The notes under the pieces were generated by a model. The model saw only the letters and a list, made by a program, of their open reading frames with translations, was not told the DNA's origin and searched no databases. A program made the translations under genes and the position numbers. DNA of 64,000 bases, from contig NZ_MASN01000018.1 of NCBI RefSeq assembly GCF_001861355.1, positions 124,001 through 188,000 of the forward strand. Direction: 5' to 3'. The stretch is from Natrialba sp. SSL1. GTDB taxonomy: Archaea; Halobacteriota; Halobacteria; Halobacteriales; Natrialbaceae. Below are positions 24,886 to 34,288 of this stretch, in pieces. Each line of letters starts with the position of its first letter. The first letter of the stretch is position 1.

Positions 24886-25311
24886 ATGCCACCCAACTCC
24901 GACGGCCGAGACCACCCACCCGACGCACACCTCGACCTCTCGGACACAGAACTCGACGCGCTGCACGATCTCCAACTCGGGATCGAACACGTTCACCGCG
25001 CCTACGGCACGCTACTCGAGTTCCACCATCAACTGGGCCACGCGATGGATCGCGTGAGCGACGCCGAATATGAACTGCGTGAGGCCGGTCATGAAGAGTG
25101 GGCGGACACGATTCGCGACGAGCACCTTCCGGCGGGTGCGATCAGCGATCAGTGGACCTACGAACTCGTCGAGGAGTTCTCTGCGGAGTTCGTCACGGAG
25201 ATAGACGAGTTCGAGACGGCGGTACGAGACGACCTGGCTGACGGTGTCGGCCACGTTCGCGAGCGCCGCCAACAGCGTCGGATTCGTGAGCGGGCGGTTG
25301 ACGATTCTTGA
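24886..25311 (+). CDS. Conserved helical haloarchaeal protein
   Basis: A 141-residue mostly helical protein: LDLSDTELDALHDLQLGIEH, then HRAYGTLLEFHHQLGHAMDR and DAEYELREAGHEEWADTIRD. The His-rich helix is notable but no metal site is certain. I recognise the overall pattern as a haloarchaeal conserved hypothetical; no function is known. The C-terminus is basic and Arg-rich (RERRQQRRIRERAVDDS). It probably forms an operon with the preceding DUF5807 gene. Confidence 0.72.
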   Translation: MPPNSDGRDHPPDAHLDLSDTELDALHDLQLGIEHVHRAYGTLLEFHHQLGHAMDRVSDAEYELREAGHEEWADTIRDEHLPAGAISDQWTYELVEEFSAEFVTEIDEFETAVRDDLADGVGHVRERRQQRRIRERAVDDS

Positions 25312-25332
25312 GGCTTGCGTCTTGCGTCTCAC

Positions 25333-25360
25333 TTCGGGATTCGGGATTCGGGATTCGGGA
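25333..25360. repeat. Intergenic heptamer tandem repeat (TTCGGGA x4)
   Basis: Four exact 7-base units follow the stop of the 24886 gene. A C-rich stretch follows (CCCTTACCCGCCCCTACCCC). No structure or gene is associated. Confidence 0.95.
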
Positions 25361-25475
25361 TCCCTTACCCGCCCCTACCCCGGCCTCTTCACTTCACGTT
25401 CACCCTGCCTTCAACCGCTCCCGGCCACTGCGAGGGTGAGGAAGAATTTTCGACACCCCGGTCGTATCATCGGCT

Positions 25476-26606
25476 ATGACCGAACGGTACGACGTCATCG
25501 TCCTCGGCGTCGGCGGCATGGGAAGTGCAGCCGTCTCTCACCTCGCCGACCGCGGCGTCGACGTCCTCGGCCTCGAGCGCTACGACGTCCCGCACGGCTA
25601 CGGCTCCTCCCACGGCATCACCCGCATCTTCCGACTCGCGTACTACGAACACCCCGCCTACGTCCCGCTGCTCAAGCGCGCCGACGAACTCTGGACGGCA
25701 CTCGAGGACACCCACGATCAGCAGCTACTGCACCGCACCGGATCGATCGACGCCGGTCCGCAGGACAGTTCGCTCGTCGAGGGATCGAAACGCTCCTGTG
25801 CGGAACACGACCTCGATCACGAGGTGTGCTCGAGTAGCGAACTCACAGAACGGTATCCGGGTTACCAGCTTCCGGAAGGGTACGAAGCAGTCTACCAGCC
25901 CGAAGGTGGCTTTCTGGTTCCCGAGGAGTGTATCGTCGCACACGTAAATCGAGCCCATCAGCATGGGGCAACGATCCGCGCCCGCGAGCGGGTTGTCGAG
26001 TGGCAACCAACGGACGACGACGGCGTCCGCGTCGAGACCGACTACGGCGTCTACGAGGCCGACAGGCTCGTCGTCACCGCCGGTGCGTGGGCTGCGAGAT
26101 TCGTCGACGAACTCGAGGGCGTTGCGGTCCCCGAACGACAGGTTCTCGCCTGGCTCCAGCCCGAGGAGCCTGCACGCTTCGAACCCGACGCGTTCCCCGT
26201 CTGGAACCTGCAGGTCCCCGAGGGACGGTACTACGGCTTCCCGGTCCACGGCGTCCCGGGGTTCAAATTCGGCCGGTACAACCACCGCGAGGAGACCGTC
26301 GATCCCGAGGCGTTCGAGCGCGAGCCGACACAGGCTGACGAACGCCTGCTGCGTGAGTTCGCCGAGCAGTATTTCCCCGACGGCGCGGGACCGACGATGC
26401 GACTCGAAACCTGCCTGTTCACGAATACGCCGGACGACCACTTCGTGATCGACACCCTGCCAGACCGGCCGCAGGTCTCCGTCGCGGCCGGCTTCTCGGG
26501 TCACGGCTTCAAGTTCGCCAGCGTAATCGGCGAGATTATGGCCGACCTGGCACTCGAGGGCGAGACCGAGCACGACATCGAGATGTTTTCGCTGGACCGG
26601 TTCTGA
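25476..26606 (+). CDS. Sarcosine oxidase / N-methyltryptophan oxidase-like FAD enzyme
   Basis: The 376-residue protein starts with an FAD-binding Rossmann motif, DVIVLGVGGMGSAAVSHLAD (G-x-G-x2-G), followed by GYGSSHGITRIFRLAYYEHP, which is typical of the monomeric sarcosine oxidase/SolA family. The end GFSGHGFKFASVIGEIMADL is the second FAD contact. In the family a Cys (here in LRLETCLFTNTPD, seen as ETCLFTNTPDD) covalently binds the flavin. The reaction is oxidation of an N-methyl or secondary amine; the exact substrate is unknown. It stands alone, with no visible operon partner. Confidence 0.9.
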   Translation: MTERYDVIVLGVGGMGSAAVSHLADRGVDVLGLERYDVPHGYGSSHGITRIFRLAYYEHPAYVPLLKRADELWTALEDTHDQQLLHRTGSIDAGPQDSSLVEGSKRSCAEHDLDHEVCSSSELTERYPGYQLPEGYEAVYQPEGGFLVPEECIVAHVNRAHQHGATIRARERVVEWQPTDDDGVRVETDYGVYEADRLVVTAGAWAARFVDELEGVAVPERQVLAWLQPEEPARFEPDAFPVWNLQVPEGRYYGFPVHGVPGFKFGRYNHREETVDPEAFEREPTQADERLLREFAEQYFPDGAGPTMRLETCLFTNTPDDHFVIDTLPDRPQVSVAAGFSGHGFKFASVIGEIMADLALEGETEHDIEMFSLDRF

Positions 26607-26696
26607 GTGGCGTGGCCTCGCTGGATCGCTTCTGAGTAGCGTGGCGGGACTCGAGTTCCGATTGCCAAATCGCTCCCGGTCCCGATTTCGACGAGC

Positions 26697-28229
26697 CTAC
26701 TGCGTCGTCGACGACGGGTTGGCGTCCTGAGTAGTCGGCTCGGTGTCCGTTTCAGCATCCGATTCTGATTCCGATGCCACCGTATCGCGTCCGTTCTCTT
26801 CCCCGATCCACTCGAGTGTGTCTTCGTCCTCGCTATCGTCGCTACCTCCGCACTCGCTTTCACCCTCGTCTTGCGTTTGCGTGTGGTCTCGTTCCTGGGA
26901 GGCCTGGTCCTGTTCCCGGTTCTGCGTCCGCTCCCGCCCTCGGTCACCGTCCACAGCCGGCACTCCAGCACTCGGCGGCTCGAACACGTACACCACATCC
27001 GTCCCCCGAACCAGATACCGCGCCGTCCGCTCGTCGAACACCAGCGGCGACTCGAGATCGAGCGCCAACTCGGCCAGCGCCGCCAGCGACTGAACCGATG
27101 CCGTCGGCTCCGTGACCGCCGATTCGGGTAGCACCACCCGCGTCGTCATCGGATCGAACTCCGCGCGCGCATCGAGGTACTCGAGTCGCGTCCGATCGGC
27201 GGGCGTCAGTTCTGGGAACCGACGCGAGGCAAGGGCGGTCCCCCCAAGACCTGCGAGTCCGAACACGACCAGCAGCGGGCCGCCGAGAGCCTGCGTCGGA
27301 CTCGGGTCAACGGGCACGGTGACCGCTTCGTGTTCGTCGTGGCGCTCGGTGTAGGCATCGCCCGCGGCGTCGGTCTCGAACTGGTAGGTCGATCCGTCCG
27401 TTGCCACCGAAATCGGGACCTGATAGTGGTCGACGACGACCTGGGAGGTGCCGTCGAACGTCCCCTCGATTTCGCGCTCGAACGCGAGGACGAGTTCGGC
27501 TTCACCGGGCGTTGCACCGACCTCATCGCGGATGGACTCGAGTGTGGTCTGTGCGTCGGTGACGTTCAACTCGAACGAAGCGGTGACATCGTCGTCGGAG
27601 CCGACGTCCGATTCGGAGACGCTCGTGAGCTGTTCGCGTTCGGTCCAGTAGACAGTGCTATCGCCAGTCGCACTGGGTTCGCCGCTCTGTTGACTTTCGC
27701 CAGTGGTCTCCTGATAGACTAAATCGACGGTTACCGTCACAGCGACATCGTCTGCGGTCGTTTCCGGTGCGAGGTCGTAGCCTGCGGTAACTGCCCCCGT
27801 TGCGGTCGGCGTTACGGCGGTGTAGTAGAGAGGCTCGTCGGTGAGTTCCGTGCCTTCGTCGTGAACCGTCGTCGGTTCCGTGACGACTGCTGCGTGGCTG
27901 ACGTCGCCGGTTGCCGTCCAATCGGTGACGACCTGCTGTTCGGTCTCGGTGCCGGGTGCGGCGTACGCGCCGTAGCTCACCCAGATTCCCACGCCGAGCA
28001 CCGCGACGGCGAGGAGATAGAGCACAACCCGGTACTCCCAGAGCAGGGCCCGAAGCCGGAGTCTGCGATGGGCTTCGTCGCCAGGTTCGGCCGTGTTTTG
28101 GCTGTGGTTGCTGCCGCCACCGTCGCTGTCGCCGCCCCCGTCCCCATCGCCGTCACCCCGACGGACGCCATCACGGTCGTGTTCATCCCCCGATACTCTC
28201 CCGGACGTCGAGTCATCCGATGTGTGCAT
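26697..28229 (-). CDS. DUF5305-like membrane protein
   Basis: The 510-residue protein has an acidic/Gly-rich N-terminus, a first TM helix (VVLYLLAVAVLGVGIWVSYG, ~residues 70-90), a beta-rich outer domain (~95-310), a second TM helix (ALGGPLLVVFGLAGLGGTAL) and a cytosolic C-terminal part ending in a repeat-rich acidic tail. This matches the DUF5305 layout. It begins two bases after the stop of the signal peptidase gene, so the two should be co-translated. DUF5305 genes commonly accompany archaeal SipW-like signal peptidases; a role in anchoring or assembling exported surface proteins is inferred. Confidence 0.85.
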   Translation of the reverse strand: MHTSDDSTSGRVSGDEHDRDGVRRGDGDGDGGGDSDGGGSNHSQNTAEPGDEAHRRLRLRALLWEYRVVLYLLAVAVLGVGIWVSYGAYAAPGTETEQQVVTDWTATGDVSHAAVVTEPTTVHDEGTELTDEPLYYTAVTPTATGAVTAGYDLAPETTADDVAVTVTVDLVYQETTGESQQSGEPSATGDSTVYWTEREQLTSVSESDVGSDDDVTASFELNVTDAQTTLESIRDEVGATPGEAELVLAFEREIEGTFDGTSQVVVDHYQVPISVATDGSTYQFETDAAGDAYTERHDEHEAVTVPVDPSPTQALGGPLLVVFGLAGLGGTALASRRFPELTPADRTRLEYLDARAEFDPMTTRVVLPESAVTEPTASVQSLAALAELALDLESPLVFDERTARYLVRGTDVVYVFEPPSAGVPAVDGDRGRERTQNREQDQASQERDHTQTQDEGESECGGSDDSEDEDTLEWIGEENGRDTVASESESDAETDTEPTTQDANPSSTTQ

Positions 28230-28231
28230 TG

Positions 28232-29422
28232 TCAGTACAACCTCCGAACGAACGCGTGTATTCGCGACCGCCGCGACCGCTGTGATCCCCGTGATCGACG
28301 CAGTCGGCCGTGATTCGAACCCTGCTGTGGCGTCTCCGATCCAAGCAGTAGTCGACCGAGTCCGTAAGTTCCGCCGCCGCCGACGGCGAGAATCGCCCCG
28401 AACGGAACCCAGGGATGAATGTCGTAGAGCGCGTCGAGAACCGGTGCCGGCAACAGGTGCAGATACCGGTACTCCGTCACGTACGCAGGATAGTACCCCG
28501 TCTCCTCGGGTGCCGTAATCGTGACCGCAACCTCACTCGTCGATTGCGGGGCTACCGTTTCCCGACTCGCGTCGAGTGTCGCGTGTTCGCTCCCCGACTC
28601 CACGTACGAGACGACCGGTACGTAGCCGGTGTTCGGAACCTGATAGGCCAGTTCATCTGACGTTCCTCGTTCGACGACGAGTGGCTGCTCCGAATCGAAA
28701 TCCGCACTCACGACATCGTAGGTGTGCGTTCCGCCAGGAACGACCATCGCGGCCGCCGCACCGACGACGACAAGCACGGCAAACCCGGCACAGAGTTGGC
28801 GCTGCGTGAGGCCGGTACTCGAGTCCGATCCGGTGACCCGTGAGTCGAACGTCTGTTGGCTGCGCTCGCGAACCGTCTCGACTGCGTAGAGCGTGATCGA
28901 GAGTGCAAGGATGAGGAGCGCGAGTCCCGAACTCCCGAGAAGTGACCGGACACCGAGTGTCGTCCCGAGCCAGGTCTGGGCGCGGTCAAGCGCCGACCCC
29001 GCGGCCATAATGGCAGTTCCAAGCGACGGAATCGTCACCGGTTCACCGCCGAGTTCCCACACGGAGGCGACGATCTGTCCGTCCTGAACGGGCGGCTCGC
29101 CGTTGTCCTGGTCGGTAAAGGGGTTCGCGTCCCCCTGGGTCGTGTACCCGTGGTCGGTCTCCCCGACGATCCGGTGTGTCGTGAGTTCGCCGCCCTCGAT
29201 TTCTTGTGCTTCGAAGACGACAACGTCGCCGGGTTCGGGGCTGCCGGTGAGTGCCGCAGGGACGGCGACGAAGCCGTCGCCGGTGTCGATCGTTGGCTCC
29301 ATACTACCGGTTTCGACGAAGCCGAGCAGGACCGGTTGACCGAGTAGTTGACCGGCAACGAGGGCGATGAGCGCAACTGCGATACCCCCCTGTACCGCGA
29401 GTTCGACAGCCCCCTTGCTCAT
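28232..29422 (-). CDS. Signal peptidase I, archaeal Ser/His (SipW-like) type, with outer domain
   Basis: The 396-residue membrane protein has an N-terminal TM helix, then the S26B catalytic serine in VETGSMEPTI (S40), the histidine in TTHRIVGET (H83) in place of the bacterial lysine, and an acidic motif GDANPFTDQDN. This is the ER/archaeal/SipW type. After a second TM helix (~155-175), residues ~185-355 contain a third helix and a beta-rich extracellular region (TSEVAVTITAPEETGYYPAY). A final TM helix and basic C-terminus close it. Ordinary archaeal signal peptidases are much shorter, so this is a fusion. It should cleave the neighbouring secreted proteins. Confidence 0.92.
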   Translation of the reverse strand: MSKGAVELAVQGGIAVALIALVAGQLLGQPVLLGFVETGSMEPTIDTGDGFVAVPAALTGSPEPGDVVVFEAQEIEGGELTTHRIVGETDHGYTTQGDANPFTDQDNGEPPVQDGQIVASVWELGGEPVTIPSLGTAIMAAGSALDRAQTWLGTTLGVRSLLGSSGLALLILALSITLYAVETVRERSQQTFDSRVTGSDSSTGLTQRQLCAGFAVLVVVGAAAAMVVPGGTHTYDVVSADFDSEQPLVVERGTSDELAYQVPNTGYVPVVSYVESGSEHATLDASRETVAPQSTSEVAVTITAPEETGYYPAYVTEYRYLHLLPAPVLDALYDIHPWVPFGAILAVGGGGTYGLGRLLLGSETPQQGSNHGRLRRSRGSQRSRRSRIHAFVRRLY

Positions 29423-29555
29423 TGTCTGTACGCTACCGCCAACGTGGCTATATATTGAACTTTTGGCCTCGGGCGAATGTTCTGCCTGGTACCAATTTCT
29501 CGGTGGGCCGTCACAGACACCCCTCTCAACCCCGTGCCTGAACGGATTCCCCGTC

Positions 29556-31253
29556 TCATGTGAGCCGGAACCGGAGTACACCGATCGTGAGGACGATTAC
29601 AACCACGGTAGCGGCGATCCCGCCCGGCCCAGTGCCGAAAACGGACGGAACCGAGTCGGTGACGATCGCTCCCGCCGTTCCATCGTCGTCACCACTACCG
29701 GATATACCAGCGTTCCTCTCCGAGGACCTACTCTCACCGCCGTCAGCACTGGAGCCACCGGGAGCGTCACCGAGGAACTGTCCCGTCGCCTGGACGGTCC
29801 CCTCCGCAACGAGGAACGAACTCGAAGACGGCGTGTACGCGTATGAGAGCTCAATCGTCTCCGCCGACACCGACTCCTCGTCCGTCGCATCACTGCTGGT
29901 CACACTCGAGTCCAACTCCGAACTGAGGTCGAACGACACGTCGGTCGACTCGTTCGGGGCGACCGTCAGTGTCCGCTCGGTGACGTGCTCGCCGTCGACG
30001 ACGAGATCGAGCGCCACGGCTGCTTCCTCGTCCACGTCGTTTTCGATCGTCGTACTGACGACCGTCGTCTCACCCCCGCTCGCCGCCGTCTCCTCGACGG
30101 TGAGCGGTTCGACGCGCAACAACGGCGCGTCGACACCGATTGCGGTCATCACCGGCTCGCCACGGATGACACCGACGAGTTCCTCGTCGTGATCACTCTC
30201 CGGCTGCACGCTATCGACGAACTCGAGTTCGCGTTCCTGCCACGCCGTCCCGTCGTGCTGGTAGGCCGTCAGCGACGCAGCGTCGAGCCCCATCGTTTCG
30301 AGCCACGTCTGGTCGATGACGACCGTCTGAGCGATCCCCTGCGGTTTCACGTCCTCCGCAGCCAGCCCGCTAACGGTGTAGCTCCCGACCGGAACCGAGC
30401 CGGTTTCCTCGTGCAGGTCACCGACGGATCGGAACGGCGACTTGGTGCTCTCAGCGTCGGCAGTGGCGGCGTCCGATGCAAGAACCTCGAACGCAATCTC
30501 ATCGCCGCGCTCCGCTTCGTCCGCGAACGCAATCGCCATCGACTCGAGTACCGCCTCATCACCGACCGGAAGCGACTGTAGCGGAATCCGTTCGGGCTTG
30601 CAGGTCTGGACGTCCGTTACGGAGACCGCCCGCTCACTCGGTGACGGCGAGTCAACGGCAACCGACGCTGGCTGACAGGTGGTGCCAGCCGGCGGAGATG
30701 GTGTTGGTGTGCCCGAGTCATCCGACCCGTCCGCATCATCGGGACCCACCGCGTTCACCTCGACGGCTCCATCGAGCACGTCGCCAGCAGTATATCCCGT
30801 CGCATCGAGCGTCAATCCCACCGCAATGGACTCGTTCGACTCGAGAATCACGCCCTCGTCTTCGCTCCCGATCGGCCCCGAAGCGGAATGGTACTCGAGT
30901 TCGGGAAGATCACTCTCGAGCCAGATCAGTGCCTCTTCGGTGCCGGTGTACGTAACCGTGAACACGTTCTGGATGTCGCTTACTGTGCCAGGTGGGACAC
31001 CATCGTGGTCGTCGATTTCACCGGTGAGTTCGATCGCGAACGTTTCATTTTCGACCGAAGCGTAGACACTGTTTGGCCCATCAGAGGGTTCGAGGACGAT
31101 GTCGTCGAGAACTTCGTCCTGTTCGTAATCTGAGCCTGGGCCGAGACTGCTGACAGCGTCAGTCGACAGGGGAACGGCACCAGTGCCGACGGCAGAAGCG
31201 ACGAACAGAACGGCGACGAGTGCGGTGAGTTGGACGGTTCGGGATCGGCTCAT
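29556..31253 (-). CDS. Large secreted or surface-anchored protein
   Basis: The 565-residue protein has an N-terminal signal sequence (VQLTALVAVLFVASAVGTGA), a domain related to the small secreted proteins of the locus (SVYASVENETFAIELTGEID; ESNESIAVGLTLDATGYTAG), a Pro/Thr linker, a central region resembling PGF-pre-PGF surface proteins (VVIDQTWLETMGLDAASLTA), a beta-sandwich (EETAASGGETTVVSTTIEND), a Ser/Gly stalk and a C-terminal TM helix (GIAATVVVIVLTIGVLRFRL). It lies between the signal peptidase and a small hypothetical gene. The product is probably a wall-anchored component of the exported structure. Confidence 0.78.
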   Translation of the reverse strand: MSRSRTVQLTALVAVLFVASAVGTGAVPLSTDAVSSLGPGSDYEQDEVLDDIVLEPSDGPNSVYASVENETFAIELTGEIDDHDGVPPGTVSDIQNVFTVTYTGTEEALIWLESDLPELEYHSASGPIGSEDEGVILESNESIAVGLTLDATGYTAGDVLDGAVEVNAVGPDDADGSDDSGTPTPSPPAGTTCQPASVAVDSPSPSERAVSVTDVQTCKPERIPLQSLPVGDEAVLESMAIAFADEAERGDEIAFEVLASDAATADAESTKSPFRSVGDLHEETGSVPVGSYTVSGLAAEDVKPQGIAQTVVIDQTWLETMGLDAASLTAYQHDGTAWQERELEFVDSVQPESDHDEELVGVIRGEPVMTAIGVDAPLLRVEPLTVEETAASGGETTVVSTTIENDVDEEAAVALDLVVDGEHVTERTLTVAPNESTDVSFDLSSELDSSVTSSDATDEESVSAETIELSYAYTPSSSSFLVAEGTVQATGQFLGDAPGGSSADGGESRSSERNAGISGSGDDDGTAGAIVTDSVPSVFGTGPGGIAATVVVIVLTIGVLRFRLT

Positions 31254-31325
31254 TATTGGATTCCGGTGGGTGGTCTTTGCAGTGGGGTTTCGTCTCGGGC
31301 GCTGCTCGTGTGCTGTTGTTAGTGG

Positions 31326-31763
31326 TCAGTTTTCGTTGTGTCCGCCAAATTCGGTAGATTCGTCAGATTCAGAGGACTCGTCAGATCCGTTGGGGTCGTT
31401 CGGAGAGCCAGCAGTGCGAGCTGTCGAGCGCACCCACAGCTTGACCTCCGAAACGAGTACGTGGTCTTGCTGATAGCCGTCGATGTCGTAATCGACGGTG
31501 ATGTAGGTGATTTCGCGTTCCTCGACGACATACGTCGCCTCTGTCGACTCCTCACAATAGCTAACGGCGTTCGTTTCAAAGTCGCCCTCCGCTTTCGCTT
31601 CGACGAACGAGACGCGATCCCCAGGGTCGGGGATCACGATCGACGATGCATCGTAGATTGCGTCGATGAGTTCGTCACTTTCGGCCTCGTAGACGTAGAG
31701 TGAGGTTTGATCAGTGTTCGGTCCTGCTGTTGGGCTGCGTACGTGTTCGTGTGTAGATGTCAT
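31326..31763 (-). CDS. Small protein of unknown function in the SipW-like locus
   Basis: The 145-residue protein has no signal peptide or TM segment. Its core is YDASSIVIPDPGDRVSFVEA followed by YVVEEREITYITVDYDIDGY and HVLVSEVKLWVRS, a mixed alpha/beta pattern common to haloarchaeal small cytosolic proteins, but I do not know the family. The C-terminus is Ser/Asp/Glu-rich and repeat-like (GSDESSESDESTEFGG). It is 72 bases upstream of the large surface protein on the same strand. Its presence inside the cluster is notable. Confidence 0.62.
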   Translation of the reverse strand: MTSTHEHVRSPTAGPNTDQTSLYVYEAESDELIDAIYDASSIVIPDPGDRVSFVEAKAEGDFETNAVSYCEESTEATYVVEEREITYITVDYDIDGYQQDHVLVSEVKLWVRSTARTAGSPNDPNGSDESSESDESTEFGGHNEN

Positions 31764-32150
31764 TCTGAGACGTGTCGGGTGTTCGTCGTGGAAGGCAACA
31801 GCTCAGTTGCGGAGACGTCTCTCGTTGTTGATCGAACGATAGCTACGTCATCCATAGCGTACCGAAGCATTCGTAACAGGCTCACAAAAGATATCTTGGT
31901 CAGACAACCATTGTAATACAAGAATTGACCGCGAGAACGGCAAGACTCAACACCAAACTGCCCGATCTGTTCAACTGTATTGACAGCATTGACCGATCTA
32001 AATCACGGCTGGCGGTAACACACATTAGTAAAATGGTACATTGAAGCACAGTACTGCGAAATGCTACTGGTTGAGTACTGTAAAAACCATCTGGAAATAA
32101 CCCTTCGAAAGATCTTCAACCAAAATCAACAGCAGTGGTTATTACAGCGG
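31764..32150. other. AT-rich intergenic region with ATTACAAT box
   Basis: About 390 bases with no credible gene. It includes the 8-mer at 31910-31917 that recurs before two other genes of this locus, and AT-rich stretches (for example around 32030-32110). It probably contains the promoter of the 31763-26697 block and the terminator of the upstream block. Confidence 0.5.
31910..31917 (-). promoter_or_regulatory. ATTACAAT box (copy 1)
   Basis: On the minus strand ATTACAAT, 147 bases before the ATG at 31763. Identical 8-mers are at 33401 and 34289. Confidence 0.4.
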
Positions 32151-32711
32151 TCAGTCTACTCTGGTTGCCTTAATAGTGACGCCAGTTTCGTAGGTCCCTC
32201 CTGAACTCAGTCCGTGTGTATCGATCTCAATGCCAGCAGCGATACTCTCGCCTGGTTCAAGTTCAGGAGATGTCTCACGTAGTAGCGGCTTCAGTCCATC
32301 TTCGTTGCGATCGGACTCGACACAGAAGACGCCAATGTCTGGACCGGCTGCATCGGGTTCATCCGCTACGTCAGTGAGTGTTACTGTTCCTGTCCCTTCG
32401 TTACCAATTTCGAAAAGGCCTTCAGAGTCCTGTTCAACATCGCGTGCATACTGGACCGTAGCATCAACGTTTACTTTCTTATCATCATCACCTGGGAAGC
32501 TGAACTCTATCGTTCCGGTCGGGCGGTGAGCGCCGCTAGAGCGTTGGGGTACGCCTAGCGGTTCAAGTCTGAGAAGACCGTCCAGGTCACTAGTTACAGA
32601 AACATTGACGCCACGCTGGGCAGTGGAGTTACTGAACGCACCTGATCCAATACCTAAGGTACCAGCACTAGCCAAACCCACAAATCCAGCAAAGAATTGT
32701 CGTCTTTTCAT
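32151..32711 (-). CDS. Small secreted protein with SipW-type signal peptide (A)
   Basis: A 186-residue protein, MKRRQFFAGFVGLASAGTLG then GSGAFSNSTAQR, a hallmark (GxGAFSxxxAxR) shared with its two neighbours and typical of SipW-dependent or DUF1102-like archaeal signal peptides. The mature part is beta-rich and acidic (VNVSVTSDLDGLLRLEPLGV; SPELEPGESIAAGIEIDTHG), fitting a TasA/camelysin-like Ig fold. It lies 40 bases after the stop of protein B on the same strand and is probably co-transcribed. Export followed by assembly on the surface is inferred. Confidence 0.85.
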   Translation of the reverse strand: MKRRQFFAGFVGLASAGTLGIGSGAFSNSTAQRGVNVSVTSDLDGLLRLEPLGVPQRSSGAHRPTGTIEFSFPGDDDKKVNVDATVQYARDVEQDSEGLFEIGNEGTGTVTLTDVADEPDAAGPDIGVFCVESDRNEDGLKPLLRETSPELEPGESIAAGIEIDTHGLSSGGTYETGVTIKATRVD

Positions 32712-32751
32712 TGTATCACTTGGTTCTGCCCCGAGGCGATGGTGTTACTAT

Positions 32752-33273
32752 TTACCCACCGAGGTTGAACGTAATCGTCTCAGGCACAGCCTCGTCAATA
32801 GGCTGGTCAGCATCCTCACCAAATCCGCCACCTGGTCCATCAGGGCTCCAAAACCCGAACCCAATCGAAATGGATTCACCAGAGTCCAGGTACGGTCTCC
32901 CAGAGTCCCCGTCGAACACCTCGCCATTAACTAGAATGTGGAGACCATTATCTACGTCATCGTCCCATTCATCCTCGTTAAATCGGTCGAGATGCACATC
33001 TTCTTGTCCATTGTTGTGGATTTCGAAGACCTCGTTAAACGTGAAGTCTGCTTCGTCGTTGAGGTCGTCAAAGGTGACCTCGAGCAAGCCATCGTCATTG
33101 TAGTCCGCGTAGTCAGAGGTCGCTTCAAGCCGCATAACAGCAGCGTTGTCACCAGTGGTTTCAACAGTCACTGACCGCTGAGCTGTTGCATTCGAAAACG
33201 CACCCGTGCCCATCGCCGCAGCTGCTCCTGATGCCAGTGCTCCCATTCCGATTACGAATTTGCGTCGTTGCAT
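32752..33273 (-). CDS. Small secreted protein with SipW-type signal peptide (B)
   Basis: A 173-residue protein, MQRRKFVIGMGALASGAAAA then GTGAFSNATAQR. The mature region begins SVTVETTGDNAAVMRLEATS and ends with SGESISIGFGFWSPDGPGGG, a pattern like the other family members. The start ATG at 33273 is preferred over an upstream in-frame codon because it begins the basic signal peptide. The leader shares GAATCCAA just before the ATG with the surface-protein gene at 31253. It is upstream of protein A in the same orientation. Confidence 0.85.
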   Translation of the reverse strand: MQRRKFVIGMGALASGAAAAMGTGAFSNATAQRSVTVETTGDNAAVMRLEATSDYADYNDDGLLEVTFDDLNDEADFTFNEVFEIHNNGQEDVHLDRFNEDEWDDDVDNGLHILVNGEVFDGDSGRPYLDSGESISIGFGFWSPDGPGGGFGEDADQPIDEAVPETITFNLGG

Positions 33274-33551
33274 TGTTGGATTCTCCGTGTGTTGTCGCCT
33301 GCACGTCGCCACCGGCGGACACCGCGCCCACCCCGACACCGGTCGTCACCGCCGCAATCCCCATCGAGGGATCACAGATCACCCATCTCGAGCACCGGGT
33401 ATTGTAATATATTCGTGGACCAAATTATGGGAAAAATTGAGTCCGGTCAACGGTGCCGAGAGAACAGACCCGGAGCAGTATCAGACGAGTTGAAGCAACA
33501 CCGACACAGTAAACAGCGTATAGACCCGCGTCAACCGGTCACATCTCGCCG
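33274..33551. other. Intergenic region with ATTACAAT box
   Basis: The gap between proteins B and C is about 280 bases. An AT-rich patch at 33400-33415 contains the second ATTACAAT copy. A short frame on the minus strand (to 33382) is not acidic and has no family match. Confidence 0.5.
33401..33408 (-). promoter_or_regulatory. ATTACAAT box (copy 2)
   Basis: Minus strand ATATTACAAT, 128 bases before the ATG at 33273. Confidence 0.4.
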
Positions 33552-34151
33552 TCAAAACTCGTGTACGTCGAACGGGTTCGCAGCCGCTACAAACACCACC
33601 TGATCGAGAAGCGTCCCCGATCCACCGTCTTCGAGGACCGTCGTATCTAGAACGATATCCACGCGCGCCGACTCCCCCGGACCGAACGACGCGGCTCGAA
33701 TCGGAGCAGTCAGATCACTTTGTCCACCATCCGGCCAACGTTCCGTGGGAACGAACTGAATAGCGTCTTCCGGGAGCGTTTCGGTTACGTCCTTGCCATC
33801 CGCAAAGAGACGAGCACTGACTGCGCCGCGGTCGCGCGGTCCCGAGGCGTTTGATCCCTGATACCGAAGTGTAAACGCTTCCGCGAGTCGTGTTACAGCG
33901 TTCTGGTTCACACCTTCACCGGCCGTGACACTCCCATCGAGCCGCACGCGAAACTGACCTGTCTCGTCCTGATCGACGAAATCGGTCGAGTTCTCGGTCG
34001 CATCCAGTGCGAGATAGGCCGCCGAATCGTCTGCAACCGTTACGGAAACCGAGCGGCTCGCTTCGACACTCGAGAACGCACCCGTTCCGAGTATCGTACC
34101 TGTTCCTGCGGTGAGGGCTCCTACTCCGAGTATGACTGTGCGTCGTTTCAT
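33552..34151 (-). CDS. Small secreted protein with SipW-type signal peptide (C)
   Basis: A 199-residue protein, MKRRTVILGVGALTAGTGTI then GTGAFSSVEASR. The mature part starts VSVTVADDSAAYLALDATEN and contains ARVDIVLDTTVLEDGGSG, again beta-rich. ATG 34151 is chosen over an upstream frame to 34190 because the basic n-region begins there. The signature VTVADDSAAYLAL closely matches B (VTVETTGDNAAVMRL), so A-C are paralogues. It is the first gene of the minus-strand part of the locus and is divergent from the 34729 regulator. Confidence 0.85.
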   Translation of the reverse strand: MKRRTVILGVGALTAGTGTILGTGAFSSVEASRSVSVTVADDSAAYLALDATENSTDFVDQDETGQFRVRLDGSVTAGEGVNQNAVTRLAEAFTLRYQGSNASGPRDRGAVSARLFADGKDVTETLPEDAIQFVPTERWPDGGQSDLTAPIRAASFGPGESARVDIVLDTTVLEDGGSGTLLDQVVFVAAANPFDVHEF

Positions 34152-34288
34152 TGGTCGAGTTGGTCGAGTTGGTCGTATTTTGGTCGGCATTCCCGGGCGA
34201 AGCGATGAACACCCGCTCCGGAAGCAGGTTCGAATTGGACGACAGCGCTTCGATGCGGGACTCGTTTCTGTGGTAGTTTGGCTTAGTT

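Noticed and set aside
9323-25360. Repeat tracts considered as CRISPR arrays
   Set aside because: Units are 7 bases with no spacers and no cas genes.
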